A stretch of 64,000 nt of DNA. Source: Strongyloides papillosus. Taxonomy: Eukaryota; Nematoda; Chromadorea; Rhabditida; Strongyloididae. The notes under the pieces are model-generated. The model had not been told where the DNA came from, made no database searches, and saw only the letters and a list, made by a program, of their open reading frames with translations. Location of the stretch: contig SRSI01000049.1 in assembly GCA_005656395.1 (NCBI GenBank), forward strand, positions 310,001 through 374,000, read 5' to 3'. A program made the position numbers and the translations under genes. Below are positions 33,640 to 45,750 of the stretch, one piece after another (position 1 is the stretch's first letter; every line of letters starts with the position of its first letter).

Positions 33640-36223
33640 ATGCCATCCAGTGACACAGACACTGATATTCGCGAAAGAGATGCGCTAGCAAAAAGGATAA
33701 AACAACGTGATAAGGACAAAAAATCTGACAGTAAACCATCTAAGTCCAGGAATCGCGAGTACACTAGTGATAGAAATGAAATAAACCGTCTACGTTACGA
33801 AAGCAGAAAGTCGTATCTCAAGAAAAGGAAAGATGATAAGTTGGATGAGTTGGAGTTACTTGTAAAGGATGATGAAACAATTTTTTCTAATGAAGTGTAA
33901 GTTTTTTGTTGTGATTTTGATTTTATTGTCTTTTAGATTGACAAAGAAAGAGTTAGCTGACAAGGAGTATCGTAAGAGGATCTTGGATGCTGCAAAGAAT
34001 TATGATAAGGCAGGAGATAAACTAAAGGAGAAGAGGTATCATGTCCCTGGAGCTAAGGAGATTGATGAGGAGGCAAAGAAGGAACTGGAGGATGAGTATA
34101 TTAAGAAGGCTGACAGACTTAATTGGGAGGATGAACAATTCAAGAGTGCCCTCGGTATTGCCAAGAAAAAGGATAAGAAGAAATCGGATTTCGACTTAGT
34201 CTTCGATGATGGTATCGACTTCGTGGAGGCGGTTACACTGGCTGGAACTAACAACATTGAAGAATTGAGGAAGAAGGAAAAACAAGAGTACCAACAGAGG
34301 CGGAAGACAATAGATGAAGTTCGTAAATCCCTACCAGTATACTCATTCAGGGACGATTTCATTGAAGCTGTTAAGGAGTACCAGGTCCTTATCGTTGAAG
34401 GTGAAACAGGTTCCGGAAAGACAACACAACTCCCTCAATATCTAATGGAGTCCGGTGTTATAGAGGAAGGAAAAATGCTAGGATGTACACAACCAAGGCG
34501 TGTAGCTGCTATGTCCGTTGCAGCACGTGTAGCAGAGGAAGTTGGTACTAAGTTAGGACAGAAAGTTGGTTATACAATTAGATTTGAAGACTGTACAAGT
34601 GACAAAACGGTCATCAAATACATGACTGATGGTATGTTGTTGAGAGAATTCCTCAATGAACCTGATCTTGGTTCTTATTCTGTCATCATCATCGATGAGG
34701 CCCATGAAAGGACTTTGCATACAGATATATTGTTTGGACTTGTTAAGGATATTGCACGTTTCCGTCCAGATCTTCGTTTGATTATTGCCTCTGCCACACT
34801 TGATGCAGAGAAGTTTTCCACTTTTTTTGATGATGCACCGATATTCAGAATTCCCGGTAGGAGGTTTCCTGTTAGTATTTACTACACAAAAGCACCTGAA
34901 GCTGACTATATTGACGCGACTATCATTACTGTTCTCCAGATTCACTTAACTCAACCGTTACCTGGTGATATTCTCGTCTTCCTAACTGGTCAGGAGGAGA
35001 TTGAAACTGTCATGGAAGCTTTGATAGATCGCATGCGCCATCTAGGATCCGGTTACAAGGAATTAATTGTTCTCCCAGTTTATGCCAATCTACCATCGGA
35101 CATGCAGATAAAGATCTTCGAACCAACCCCTCATGATGCCAGGAAAGTTGTTCTTGCCACGAATATAGCTGAAACTTCAGTTACAATAGATGGTATAGCT
35201 TACGTCATCGATCCAGGATTCGCTAAACAAAACTCTTTCAATCCCCGTAGTGGTGTTGAACACCTTCACATAGTAACAATATCAAAAGCAGCCTCAAATC
35301 AAAGGGCCGGAAGAGCTGGAAGGACTGGGCCGGGGAAGTGTTTTCGTCTCTACACAGCATGGGCCTATCAACATGAACTGGAGGAACAACCGGTGCCGGA
35401 GATTCAGAGAACAAACATGGGAAATGTGGTATTGCTTCTGAAAAGTTTAGGAATCCATGATTTGGTTAATTTTGATTTTATTGACCCTCCACCCCATGAG
35501 ACATTAGCTATCGCATTGGAGCAGTTGTATGCACTTGGTGCTTTGAATCACCGTGGGCAGCTGACGAAGTTGGGGAGGAGGATGGCTGAATTTCCTTGTG
35601 ATCCTTGTTTGTCGAAGATGATTATCTCCTCGGAGAAGTATGGGTGTTCCTCTGAGATTATTACTATTGCTGCGATGCTCTCTGTGAATAGTGCTATATT
35701 TTATAGGCCTAAGAGTCAGATTGTCCATGCTGACACGGCGAGGAAGTACTTTTGGCACCCTTCTGGAGATCACCTTACTTTATTGAATGTATATAATCAC
35801 TGGAAAGACTCTGAATTCTCCCAACAATGGTGTTTGGAGAATTTCATTCAGTACAGGACAATGAAAAGAGCCAGAGACGTAAGAGAGCAGCTAGAAGGAC
35901 TTCTGGAGAGAGTTGAAATCTCCCTAACAACAACTGCCGAGCCTGAGCCAATACTAAAAGCGATAGCCTCAGGGTACTTCTTCAACTGTAGTGTTCTGGA
36001 TAAAAAAGGTGACTTCAAGACTGTTAAACACCGCCACACTGTTCATATGCATCCATCATCATGCCTTTTCGGGGAACCTCAACGTTGTGTGTTGTACCAT
36101 GAGCTTGTATATACAACTAAGGAGTATATGAGAGAAATTGTAACTATTGATCCTAATTGGCTTTATGAGGTTGCACCGCATTATTATAAAGAATCTTCTA
36201 AAGGTATACCGGAACTTTGTTAA
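33640..36223 (+). CDS. mog-4: DEAH-box spliceosomal RNA helicase, DHX16/Prp2 orthologue
   Basis: Two exons (33640-33896, 33937-36223) around a 40-base intron, 847 residues. Helicase motifs in order: [11 protein letters not shown] (about residue 241), Ia [16 protein letters not shown] (about 338), [48 protein letters not shown], then the winged-helix, ratchet and OB regions ending near [20 protein letters not shown]. It remodels the spliceosome before the first catalytic step; in C. elegans mog-4 also acts in the sperm-oocyte switch. The N-terminal extension is about 150-200 residues shorter than in human DHX16, starting at the [15 protein letters not shown] stretch. An in-frame ATG at 33535 could add 35 residues. 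Confidence 0.96.
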
Positions 36224-37490
36224 GTTTTTTTTTTATTGTACATATTTGTATTTATATTTTTTGTGTATAGAATAATAATAACTTTTGTTGATTAATTAAA
36301 ATAAAGTTACTTAGCTTTTTAATTGGGTGATAAAGAGGTGTTGGTGATAAGGATTGTGATTTTATGGATTAATCAGTGTGGAATGATGTTACAATTTTGT
36401 TACATGAGTTGTTCTTAAAATAAAAATTATATTGAGCTCTCGATTGTGTAAACGTTGTAATATCTCCTGATTACGAGTATATACTCTTTTAACATCATTT
36501 ATTTGAAGCTTATTTAATACTTTCCAACAGAAGTAAGTTAATAAAAACTGCTTTCTTAGAATATATTCGTGATTACATAACTTTAAATGACACATTTAAC
36601 TATCACTAATAATCATAGCACCAAACTTCCTTAAGCACAGAGATGTTTATTTTTTGTTCCATTAATTATTACCAAATCTATCCATATGAAACTAACAAAA
36701 ATAAATAATTGTCTTAATTAATCTAAAAATATGACTTAAATGCCTCTATTAAAGGGGGTACGAAGGAAGAATAAATCACTTGTTGCCTTGCACTTTACTC
36801 CGTATCTTTGACGTTACAACCGGAAGTATGAAATAAAATACAGAATCCTACTATTAACCTTCACATACTCCTTCTATGAAATTAAAGTACACACATGTTT
36901 TAACTAACTTCTCACGATAAAAGTTATCAAAAAAAATAATCATACCAAATCTACTCTCAATATCCTACCCCACCCCTCCTACTGATGAAGGGTACTAAAA
37001 AACAACTCCTCATAAACACAACACGCACACAACAAAAATAATTATATTACGAAATCACAAAATACCAATATTCACTTCTCCCATCAACAACAACCCAAAA
37101 ACACTAAATCCCACTGATACAAATTATTTAAAAATTTGCCTAATTCTCTCTTACATATCACTGTTAACAAATATTCAAGACATATACTATGATAGGTATA
37201 TATTCACAAAATATATATCTATTTTATTTGATTAGTCTATATATCATAATTTTCATTTTCTTATCTTTGGATGGTACTTTGAATATTTAATATATGAGTC
37301 TTTTTTGATTTGTCCAATAGTGTGATCCCTTTTTTATCGGTGTTAGGTGGTAGGAATGTAAAAAGAAAAGTGAATATAATGAGTGGTCCTATGTGTTGTT
37401 ACTAATTTATCATTACCATTCTTTTTTAGTATGCCGTAAGATTGAGTGAAAAAATAATTTAATATTTTAGATAAAAAATACCTACTAAAG
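36224..37490. other. Intergenic
   Basis: Between mog-4 and the homeobox cluster. A 68-codon minus-strand frame (36389-36595) is open but has no recognised motif. AG of a T-rich acceptor at 37469-37470 precedes the first cluster gene. Confidence 0.45.
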
Positions 37491-38746
37491 ATGGAGAGTA
37501 TGACAATAAAGTTTATCATTAAACCAATGTTAAGTCTCCAAACCTCAACGAACACCATCTTATTCGAGAAGGAAATAGAAAGGAAGGTGACTGTCGACAA
37601 TAATGTATTATTAAAAGATATTTGTATAGATATTATGCAAAATATTGGATTAAAACACTTGGCATCAAATGCAAAAGGTAAAATTTTTTTATATGTAATC
37701 AAATCATAAGTATGTAATTCTTTTAGTTTCTATTAAGATTTCCGAAAGCAAATACCATACTTTTGAATCGTTTATACCGAATTTGGATTTGAATATTGGT
37801 TCTTTGAAGCCTATCTTTGGGAGTTCTTTGATATTTATGATTTTAGTTCCTGGGTATGTTTTTATCACTTTCTTTATTTTCATTCCTACATTATTTCTAT
37901 ACATTACAGGAAAGTTGAGGAATTCAACGCCATGGAACTAAAGAAGACCTTCTGCTCCAACTTCCTCCACCTAATAATTAAAAGATACTCATCAATTAAA
38001 AACTGTATAACCGATCCCATCTTCAAAGTAACTTTAACCACATTTTCTTATCATTAACCTTTACACCTACTTTCCAGGATATCATTGAAAGTATTGAAAA
38101 CAACACAATCGAATCTCTCTCTTATGAATCCTTACTCCAGATGAATGAAACAATACAAGAAGAGTTGAATTTCCTTAACAATTTTAAAAACGAACAAAAG
38201 ATACTCCCAAATATTGATATACAATCCTATCAAAATTCAAATTCCCTATTACTATGTTCACCAATTAATTTGAATCTCAAGATACCAAACGCAATACCAG
38301 CTATTGTTCCGGGAATCAATGATAAAGGTAATATAAGCGAGGAAAATACCACCACAATACCTCCTCAACCATACTTCACTCCCACAAATAAACCCTTCAT
38401 CGAGTACCATGAAACACTCCTAAACATCCTCCAAAAAACACCTCCCTCAATGGAGACACCCAACATCATGGAGTCAGTCTTCCCACCAACACCGAAAGAG
38501 GGTACTCTAAACAGTCGTTCAAGGATATGTTTTGATCAAAACACCGAAACACCCATTTTAGAGTTGTGGTTCGAGATCACAAGAACACCCTCACCATCGC
38601 AATTACAGGATTATGCCGACCACCTTAATAACCTCTCCAACCGCTCCAATGAAGATAAAATAACTTCACATAACGTTAAGATATGGTTCAAGAACAGGAG
38701 GGCAAAAGAGAATAGAGTTAATAAATACTTCAACAATACCGATTGA
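37491..38746 (+). CDS. COMPASS (CMP) domain plus K50 homeodomain protein, cluster copy 1
   Basis: Exons 37491-37677 (187 bases), 37727-37853 (127), 37910-38027 (118), 38078-38746; 366 residues. Exons 1-3 code the CMP domain: ubiquitin-like part MESMTIKFIIKPM ... VLLKDICIDIMQNIGLKHL, then a CUT-like helical part. The pattern matches the SATB ULD plus CUT-like oligomerisation unit (strand-helix KD(I/L)C, LNIGSLK, L(L/I)IKRY, DPIF). Exon 4 has a Pro/Thr-rich linker and a homeodomain (SRSRICFDQNTETPILELWF to VKIWFKNRRAKENR) with extra residues between helices 2 and 3, as in DVE. Asn51 and Lys50 are intact, so it is probably DNA-binding. Best parallel: nematode dve-1. Confidence 0.85.
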
Positions 38747-39486
38747 TAATGTGAGACTTTTTTATTGTAAATATTTCCTTTATTATTTGTTATATAAGTT
38801 AGGTTTCAATAAAAAGAAATGACAAAAGAGTTCACCTTTTTTTTCTCATACCCTTTATCATGCAATATAAAATAATTATTTCTATATACCATCGTTAATC
38901 TTAAATTAACTTTCCCATTAAAGATTATTGAATAATACAGCACACTCAAATCTTTTACCCCTAAAGAAATAACTATACCTAATAGAAAAGATTCATAATA
39001 AAGGGAAATTTTTTGTACTTTCGCCTAAATCTCTGGTACTATGTAGATATTTCACTATAGAGTCAAGAGAGTAGTGAAGAGACATCTAGTCAGATAGATA
39101 ATGGGTAAATCTTCTCTCTTATATCTAGAGAGACCACACATATTGTTCGGAGTAGGAGGGTACTTTTAGTATTTAAGGGAAGGATAGGTAGATTTTTTTT
39201 CATTTCTCCGTGTGTCGTTGTATTTTATATTGGATAGGTAGCTTTTTTTTGGTGAAGGATTTCTTCATTTCGTTTTGTGTCGTAGTTTTTTTATGTTGGA
39301 TAGGTAGCTTTTTTTGTTGGGAAATTATTTCATTTTGTTTCACATTGCCTTTATATTCGAGGGGTAGTGTTTTTGTTGGAGATTGTACTTTATATGGACT
39401 TGTGCTTTCGTTTATGACTCATATTACTTTTAATAATCTTTTTCCCTCCTTTCAGGTGAAATATCTTCAAGACCACGGAAACTGAA
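38747..39486. other. Intergenic with short tandem repeat
   Basis: Terminator-like T/A runs after copy 1, then three to four degenerate copies of a 50-66-base unit (39182-39385), then a CTCCTTTCAG acceptor (AG at 39454-39455) 31 bases before the next ATG. Confidence 0.5.
39182..39385 (+). repeat. Degenerate tandem repeat, ~50-66-base units
   Basis: Units begin GGATAGGTAG at 39182, 39232 and 39298, with a weaker copy (GAGGGGTAGT) at 39360. Each continues with a T run and a TTCATTTCxTTTTGTGTCG-like phrase. It lies just upstream of cluster copy 2. Confidence 0.65.
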
Positions 39487-40656
39487 ATGGTTAACATTAA
39501 CTTAAAATTTGTGCTCACTCCCTCAGCACATATACAAAATTGTCCACAAGCATTCCTGCCATTGACTAATGCGGAAAGGAATGTTTCTGTTACACCTGAT
39601 GTGGAACTAAAGGATATCTGCACCAACATTATGTGCAGTATTGGTTTGGGAAATATTGTAGAGTATTCTAAAAGTAAGTTTTGAAGTTTGTATATTTTTA
39701 AATGTCATTTTTCAGTTTCTATAGAAATAGCTACTAACAAGTACTACACTCTGGATTCTTTTATCAAGAATCTGAATTTGAATGTTGGCTCTATGATGTC
39801 AGTATTTGGGAATGTATCAACAATTAAGATACTGTTTCCAGGGTATGTTTTTTGAAAGTTTTTATCTATATTCTAATTCTTTTTCAGAAAAATAATAAAT
39901 ACTAACGACGAGGAGGTTATGAGGACTTTATATAGTAATTATCTTCAGCTGATAATTATGAAATATCCTGCAATTCAAAATTGTATCGATGATCCTGTTC
40001 TTAAGGCATGTAGCTACTAAGTAATTTTTGATTTTAATAATTAATTTCAGAATATATTCCGAAATATCGAAAGCGGATCACTGTATGCTCTGCCCTACCA
40101 TTCCTTCCTCCAAATCAACAACACGATTAAGGACGAGTTATTTTCTCTGAAGAGACAAGAAGAATCTAAATTCAAGAATAAGGTACTTGGGTCTGTCAAC
40201 TTAAAGAACGAGTCAAGTCCGGTCTCCTCGATTCCACCGGAATCTCCAACATCAATTGCTGAGACAATACCTCAACTGAAGCCTCAATCAATCCCATTCC
40301 TTCAGTCTATTACTGAATCAATCCAAGGCTTCAATGAATCTTTCTTCTCCATCCTCCAGAACACACCGCCTCCAAGCATTCCTAACTTCAAGCCAACAAC
40401 TGGGATTAAGAAGTACCGTTCAAGGATAAGCTTCAACCAGGAAACTGAGACTCCAATCCTTGAAGAATGGTTCAAGATTAATAGCGTACCATCATTGGAT
40501 CAGCTGCAGGAGTATGCAGATTACTTAAATGAATTCTCTGGACGTGATGAGGCATCCAAGATATGGCCGGTTAATGTTAAGATTTGGTTTAAGAATAAGA
40601 GAGCAAAAAGAAGAGGAAAACAGGAATCTTCTAGTGAAAAGGATTTAGACTTGTAA
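39487..40656 (+). CDS. CMP plus K50 homeodomain protein, cluster copy 2
   Basis: Exons 39487-39673 (187), 39716-39842 (127), 39888-40005 (118), 40051-40656; 345 residues. The third intron begins GC rather than GT (40006, gcatgt...tttcag); its place matches the other copies exactly. CMP landmarks: VELKDICTNIMCSIGLGNI, LNVGSMMSVFGN, a 118-base exon ending DDPVLK. Homeodomain in exon 4: YRSRISFNQETETPILEEWF to VKIWFKNKRAKRRGK, with Lys50 and Asn51 kept. The fourth exon has no internal ATG, so simple ORF finders miss it. Probably a nuclear DNA-binding regulator related to dve-1/SATB. Confidence 0.83.
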
Positions 40657-42115
40657 ATTAAAAATTATTTCTAAAGTTTTTTTTATCTTGTATATATTTT
40701 GTATATTTTACTTACTTTAGTTTACTTTTGTTTTTCTTGCTAATAATTACTTTCATGACGACCACACTTGTTTTATCATGAAATTAATTTCGTATCAGAA
40801 TCCCCTCAAATTAAGAAAATACCTAAACCACCAAAATCATCACTAACAAAAAAACAACCGCCATCACATTACCCATTAAACTAGTACTCAATAAAAGAAC
40901 TGTCATTATGCACTGATGTTTGATAACTCAACAAAAGACCTAAACCGAAAAAGATGTACCAATTAAAAGAAAAACTATTACCAACTGTTATGATTAGGAA
41001 AAAGAATGAAATTAACTGTCTCTTATGTGTATTGGGTTAAGGTGTGAATGAGTATGTATAAGAAAAAAAAGTTACGATAACAAATAATAAAAAGAAAAAA
41101 GAGAGAATAATTTACCTTTTACCAATAGAAAATGATGAAAGCACACCTCTTGACAGATTGATAAGCTATAAACCAACAATTGTGTTTTATTCTGTACCTC
41201 TGGTAATATATGTATATTGTTATTTCATAATAATTATCATATGAGATGTCTTTTTTTATTGTTTTTTTGTTGATTTAGTGATAGTGCTTTTGGTGTATTT
41301 TTTTGTGATTTAAACTTTTTAGTATTTTAGCGGTTTTCGTTTTGAATTGCTTTGGCCCACTTGTTTTTTTAGATTATTTCTATTGATGATTTTTATTTAA
41401 TTATTTCTATTATTAATAATTAAAGAATAAAACCCGATTATTCGCGTTTTTACCTATCATTTACTCTAAAACCCATTCTTCAACACCTTCCACCTATAAT
41501 CAAATAAAAAAGTCTCACAAAACCATGATCCATAGTAACAAGTACACTATCTAACACATACCTAGGTTTAATTCTTTTTCCCCTCTATATATAACAAAAA
41601 AAATTAAGCCTTTTTACCTACACACCTAACTTAATACAAGCCTTTAAAACTTATGTTGCATATATTATCATCAAAAAAACGTAAAAGATCACTAATTAAG
41701 GGGATGTATACATTTTCCATTATTTTATTACACATCTCAAATAACATACCACCATTATATTATTTTGTTGATCTATCAAAAGGTATCGTATTTAATATGA
41801 GAGACAAAGTTATGGGGGAGTATAGAAGTGTTATCAGTTCTTTTTTTAAATAGATTATTATCTTATAGACACATACACACCACTACATATGATTCTTTTA
41901 CATTTTTGTATTCCTTTTTATCTTTGTATTATATAATTTAAACTGTTTGGTATTGAGTGTGAATATATCACAAGTGGTATTTAATATAATTAAAGTTTTT
42001 ATCACTTTGACATTTCTTTTCTCACGTTTTTGGTTGTTCTGTAATGGTTAGTAGGAGTATTAATGATAGACTCGGTTATTTTTAGATCATAATCAGAGGA
42101 GAAATTAAACCAAGT
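40657..42115. other. Intergenic
   Basis: 1.46 kb of AT-rich DNA between cluster copies. No supported gene. TTTTTAG at 42079-42085 is the likely acceptor for the next gene. Confidence 0.5.
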
Positions 42116-43362
42116 ATGGAAGGAACTTTTTTGAACGTTATCATTGAGCCATTGTTAAATATAAGAAAGACGCTCAATCTCTCTTTATGCGAGAGACATA
42201 TTAAAAGAACTATCATTGTTAGTCCGGATGTGGTTATTGAGAATATTTGTGGTGAGGTCTTGACTATCGTTGGTTTGGGACACCTGACAAACACCTCTGA
42301 AGGTAATTTAACACTTCTGAATTTATTTTCTTAACATTTTTTTGTAGCTTCTGTATTTGTACCAAATTCAAAATTTTCCCCAGATCTTTTTTGTCTATCA
42401 AGACCTGGAATTACTGTTGGACATCTAAAAGGTATTTTTGGTGATCAACTTTATATTAAAATATCAGCTAAAGGGTATGTATATGTCATCCTTATCGTTA
42501 ATGCTTTTTTATTACAGAGAGCCTACCGATTTTACTGAAGAGTCAATGAATAAGAATCTTTTTATCAACCTTATTAGAGTATTCATTAAAGAAGTCCCAT
42601 TCGTTGAGAGTCACATTGTTGATCCATTCTATAGAGTAAGTTTGTTATCATGATCTTTGATTCTTAATCTACCTCTAGAATCTCATCGAAAAAATAAAAA
42701 CACCTTCAATTGCCCCGAGATTACCTGGTGTCACATTACAATCACTTGTTGGGTTGAAACAGTTAATTGATTCAATATTGTGTGATAATATTTTTACTCC
42801 AGTTGGGATTTTGAATGAACAACGGTTATTCACGAATACTGCTAATGCACTTATTGATAATATTGCGAGACCTACTAGTAATAATAATAATAATGTTCAG
42901 AATGTTTTGGAGAGTACTCCATCATCGTCTGGTATTGGGGTGTCAATAGCAAATAGAAATAGTGAACTGAAACCTCAGGAACAATCTAGCCCAGGATATA
43001 TTGGTATACCGATAAGGAAACCTTCGGAAACTAAAGAACCTGAAATTATGCCACATCCAACACCCTCGAGAAATGAATTAAACTCCATGGAGAGTGAAGA
43101 ACCACAAAATGAGTCTACGAAACTAAAGGAAGAAGTCAATACTTCAAACAATACAGAAGAAGATGATAATAAGTACCAAACACCAAACGAGAATGACATC
43201 CTTGAAAGATGGTATAAAAGAAACCCTCAAATCCCATCTTTTTATCAATTATCCGTCCTGGCACAACACCTAAACACAATCTACGAACGTCCTCCAGAAT
43301 CACAATTAACAGGTGAATATTTGTTTTGGTGGTATATCAAAAGAATGTATAAATTGCAATAA
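42116..43362 (+). CDS. CMP protein with degenerate homeodomain, cluster copy 3
   Basis: Exons 42116-42302 (187), 42348-42474 (127), 42518-42635 (118), 42679-43362; 371 residues. CMP domain: MEGTFLNVIIEPLLNIRKTL, VVIENICGEVLTIVGLGHL, ITVGHLKGIFGD, DPFYR. The linker is long, Asn/Ser/Glu-rich. The C-terminal domain still shows helices 1 and 2 (NDILERWYKRNPQIPSFYQL, LAQHLNTIYERP) but helix 3 is YLFWWYIKRMYKLQ, so the WFxNR core is lost (position 51 is Lys) and the protein ends there. The frame is fully open, so the gene is probably expressed but unlikely to bind DNA as a classical homeodomain. Confidence 0.8.
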
Positions 43363-44427
43363 GTAACTATTAATTTTTATTAAAATTGTAATAAAGTTAT
43401 TATGTAATGATTCTTGAGGACTTTGATTTCATGATACAGGAGAATAATAGTAACCTTAAAAATTTAAAGAAAACAATAGCATCATTTTAATATTTAATAA
43501 AGTTAAAAATAAGATTACAAAATTTACCACAATCAATAATACGATTTGATTTAATGATAACAAGAGATCGCGATAAGAAAGGAGATGTGTTAAACAAAAC
43601 AAGATATATAAAATTTATAAACTATTTTGTTTTTTTTTCTTTATCTTACACTAAAATTTTGTAAACAACTATATTATTACTTCAAAAACAAATTTTTCCA
43701 TTGATCCCCAAATATAATAAACATCTTTAATGATATTTTGCCTCTTATTTCATGTAATTAAAATATTTTTTTTCTATTTACCTCATGTACCATCAAATGT
43801 TAACATATTTTTACTTTCTTTTATTGGTAAGGCGCATAAAGTAAAAGGTAGCCAACAACTTGTACTGTTATAAGTTTTTTATGTTCAAAACACACCGGAG
43901 GAGAGACGTAAAAAGAAGTTATCCTTTTCTTTTATTAATAATTTATAATGTATCACCTCTGCGACTATGACAATACCCTGACACCACCCATAAAGCATAT
44001 TATAGCACAAAAAGTAACTTTTTTTTCTCATTTCACATCAAAAAGATGATAGTAAAGTTAATTTAATGTTCACCTCATATTTTAGATAATACATGTCCAT
44101 CTCCTAAATATCAAACTATCATTACACAATACCTCTAACATTTCCATTGTATTTTAAACTCTCCATACCACTAAATATACTAGTCCAACAACCACTCAAT
44201 TAATCATCCTATCTAAATAATTTCACAGATAAAAGTAACTATTCTATCTCTCAAAGTTTACATCACACCTTTACCCGATTCCAAAGTACCTAAATATTCT
44301 GACAGGAAGTTTATTAACAATCCTCTCTCCGCTTTACACCACACCAAATTTGCTTTACCCCCACCATATATTTACACCTCATCTACTGATAAATTAACAT
44401 TTTCCACTTTCCAGGTACACCAACCCA
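43363..44427. other. Intergenic
   Basis: AT-rich, no supported gene. The acceptor CCACTTTCCAG (AG at 44413-44414) lies 13 bases before the next ATG. Confidence 0.5.
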
Positions 44428-45586
44428 ATGGAATATTTAACTGTTAACTTAATCATTGAACCTGTAATAGGTAATCAACATGTTTCAAGTCCACAGGCAT
44501 CATACGGGAATATCAAGATGACTGTTACAATTGATCCAACCGTCCTAATTAAGGATATCTGCCAGGTGGTCATGAATAAGATTGGCCTCGGGCACCTGAT
44601 ACAATACTCGCAAGGTAGATTTGTAGTCTTTTTTTTATAATAAAATATTTACTTTTTGCAGCTTTTATCAAGTACCCAAGGGTGGATTATTTTGTGTCGG
44701 CTTATTGTTTTACCAATCAGAATGCTACTGTTGGGAATCTTGAAGAGTGGCATAAGGAGTATGTTACTGTTAAGATTTGTGCGAGGGGGTATGTTTTGGG
44801 GGTTGTCTGACTTTTGATGAGTAATTTTTGTAGGAATGTTGAGGATTTTTGCGGATTTGAGGGGAGAAATACTTTATATAGGAATTTGTTGCAGCTTTTA
44901 CTGAAAAAATATCCTTTTATTAGGAATCAGGAGAATGACCCTTTTATTAGAGTAAGAATAATCTTTTTTAAATTTATATCATATTTTAGGAAGCAATAGA
45001 TAGAATAAACGATTCTTCACTCTCAACCTTGCAACATTCATACCTCTACTGTGTAAATGAAGTTATTGTCAAAGAGTTAGTCAATCTTCCATACACTACA
45101 TCACGTTACAACTACCCTGTAAATGAAACATCTCAAGAATACGAACAAGAAACTATAAAACAAATGACACCAGAAAGATCGTTACCACAATACGCTCACC
45201 CAACAGAAATGACTCCACCAAAATCAGTCCAATCAATCCCAACACCATATAGAAGTTCCTCCAATCAAATCCAGTCACCCTCTGATGAGGTTGGCTCTAA
45301 CCCTCCCTCTGATGGTGAGAGGCCCTCTGCATCAACAATAAAACCTCCTCAAGGCAATACCTCACCTACACGTAAGAGGATCATATTCAACAAAACTGTG
45401 GAGATCCCCATACTTGAAGATTGGTATAAAAAGATGAATGTCCCATCTGAGCACCAGCTGGATGTTATTGCTGAGATTTTAAATGAAGCTAGTGGTCGTT
45501 CCGAGGATAGGAAGGTCACTGCTAAGAATGTTTGTAATTGGTTTACACATAAAAGGTCAAAAGATAAACGGGGTAGAGGCAATTAG
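44428..45586 (+). CDS. CMP plus divergent homeodomain (His51), cluster copy 4
   Basis: Exons 44428-44614 (187), 44662-44788 (127), 44834-44951 (118), 44990-45586; 342 residues. The CMP domain is the closest of the set to the SATB pattern: LTVNLIIEPVIGN, VLIKDICQVVMNKIGLGHL, ATVGNLEEWHKEYVTVKICA, LLQLLLKKYPF, ENDPFIR. The linker is Pro/Ser/Thr-rich. Homeodomain: TRKRIIFNKTVEIPILEDWY to VCNWFTHKRSKDKRG. The invariant Asn51 is His and position 50 is Thr, while flanking Arg/Lys remain. DNA binding is doubtful; dimerisation through the CMP part is likely. Confidence 0.83.
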
Positions 45587-45750
45587 TGGTTTTTTCTTTT
45601 TTTTTGATATCTCCCAATTGTATAAATGAAATTTTATCCATTATTGTATCTTTCGCCTTTAAAGTATTAAATAAACTTTCTTTATTGATAAAAAAAATTT
45701 ATTCGAATTCCTCGTTATTATAGCAATTTTTGATGTTATTAATTTAATAA

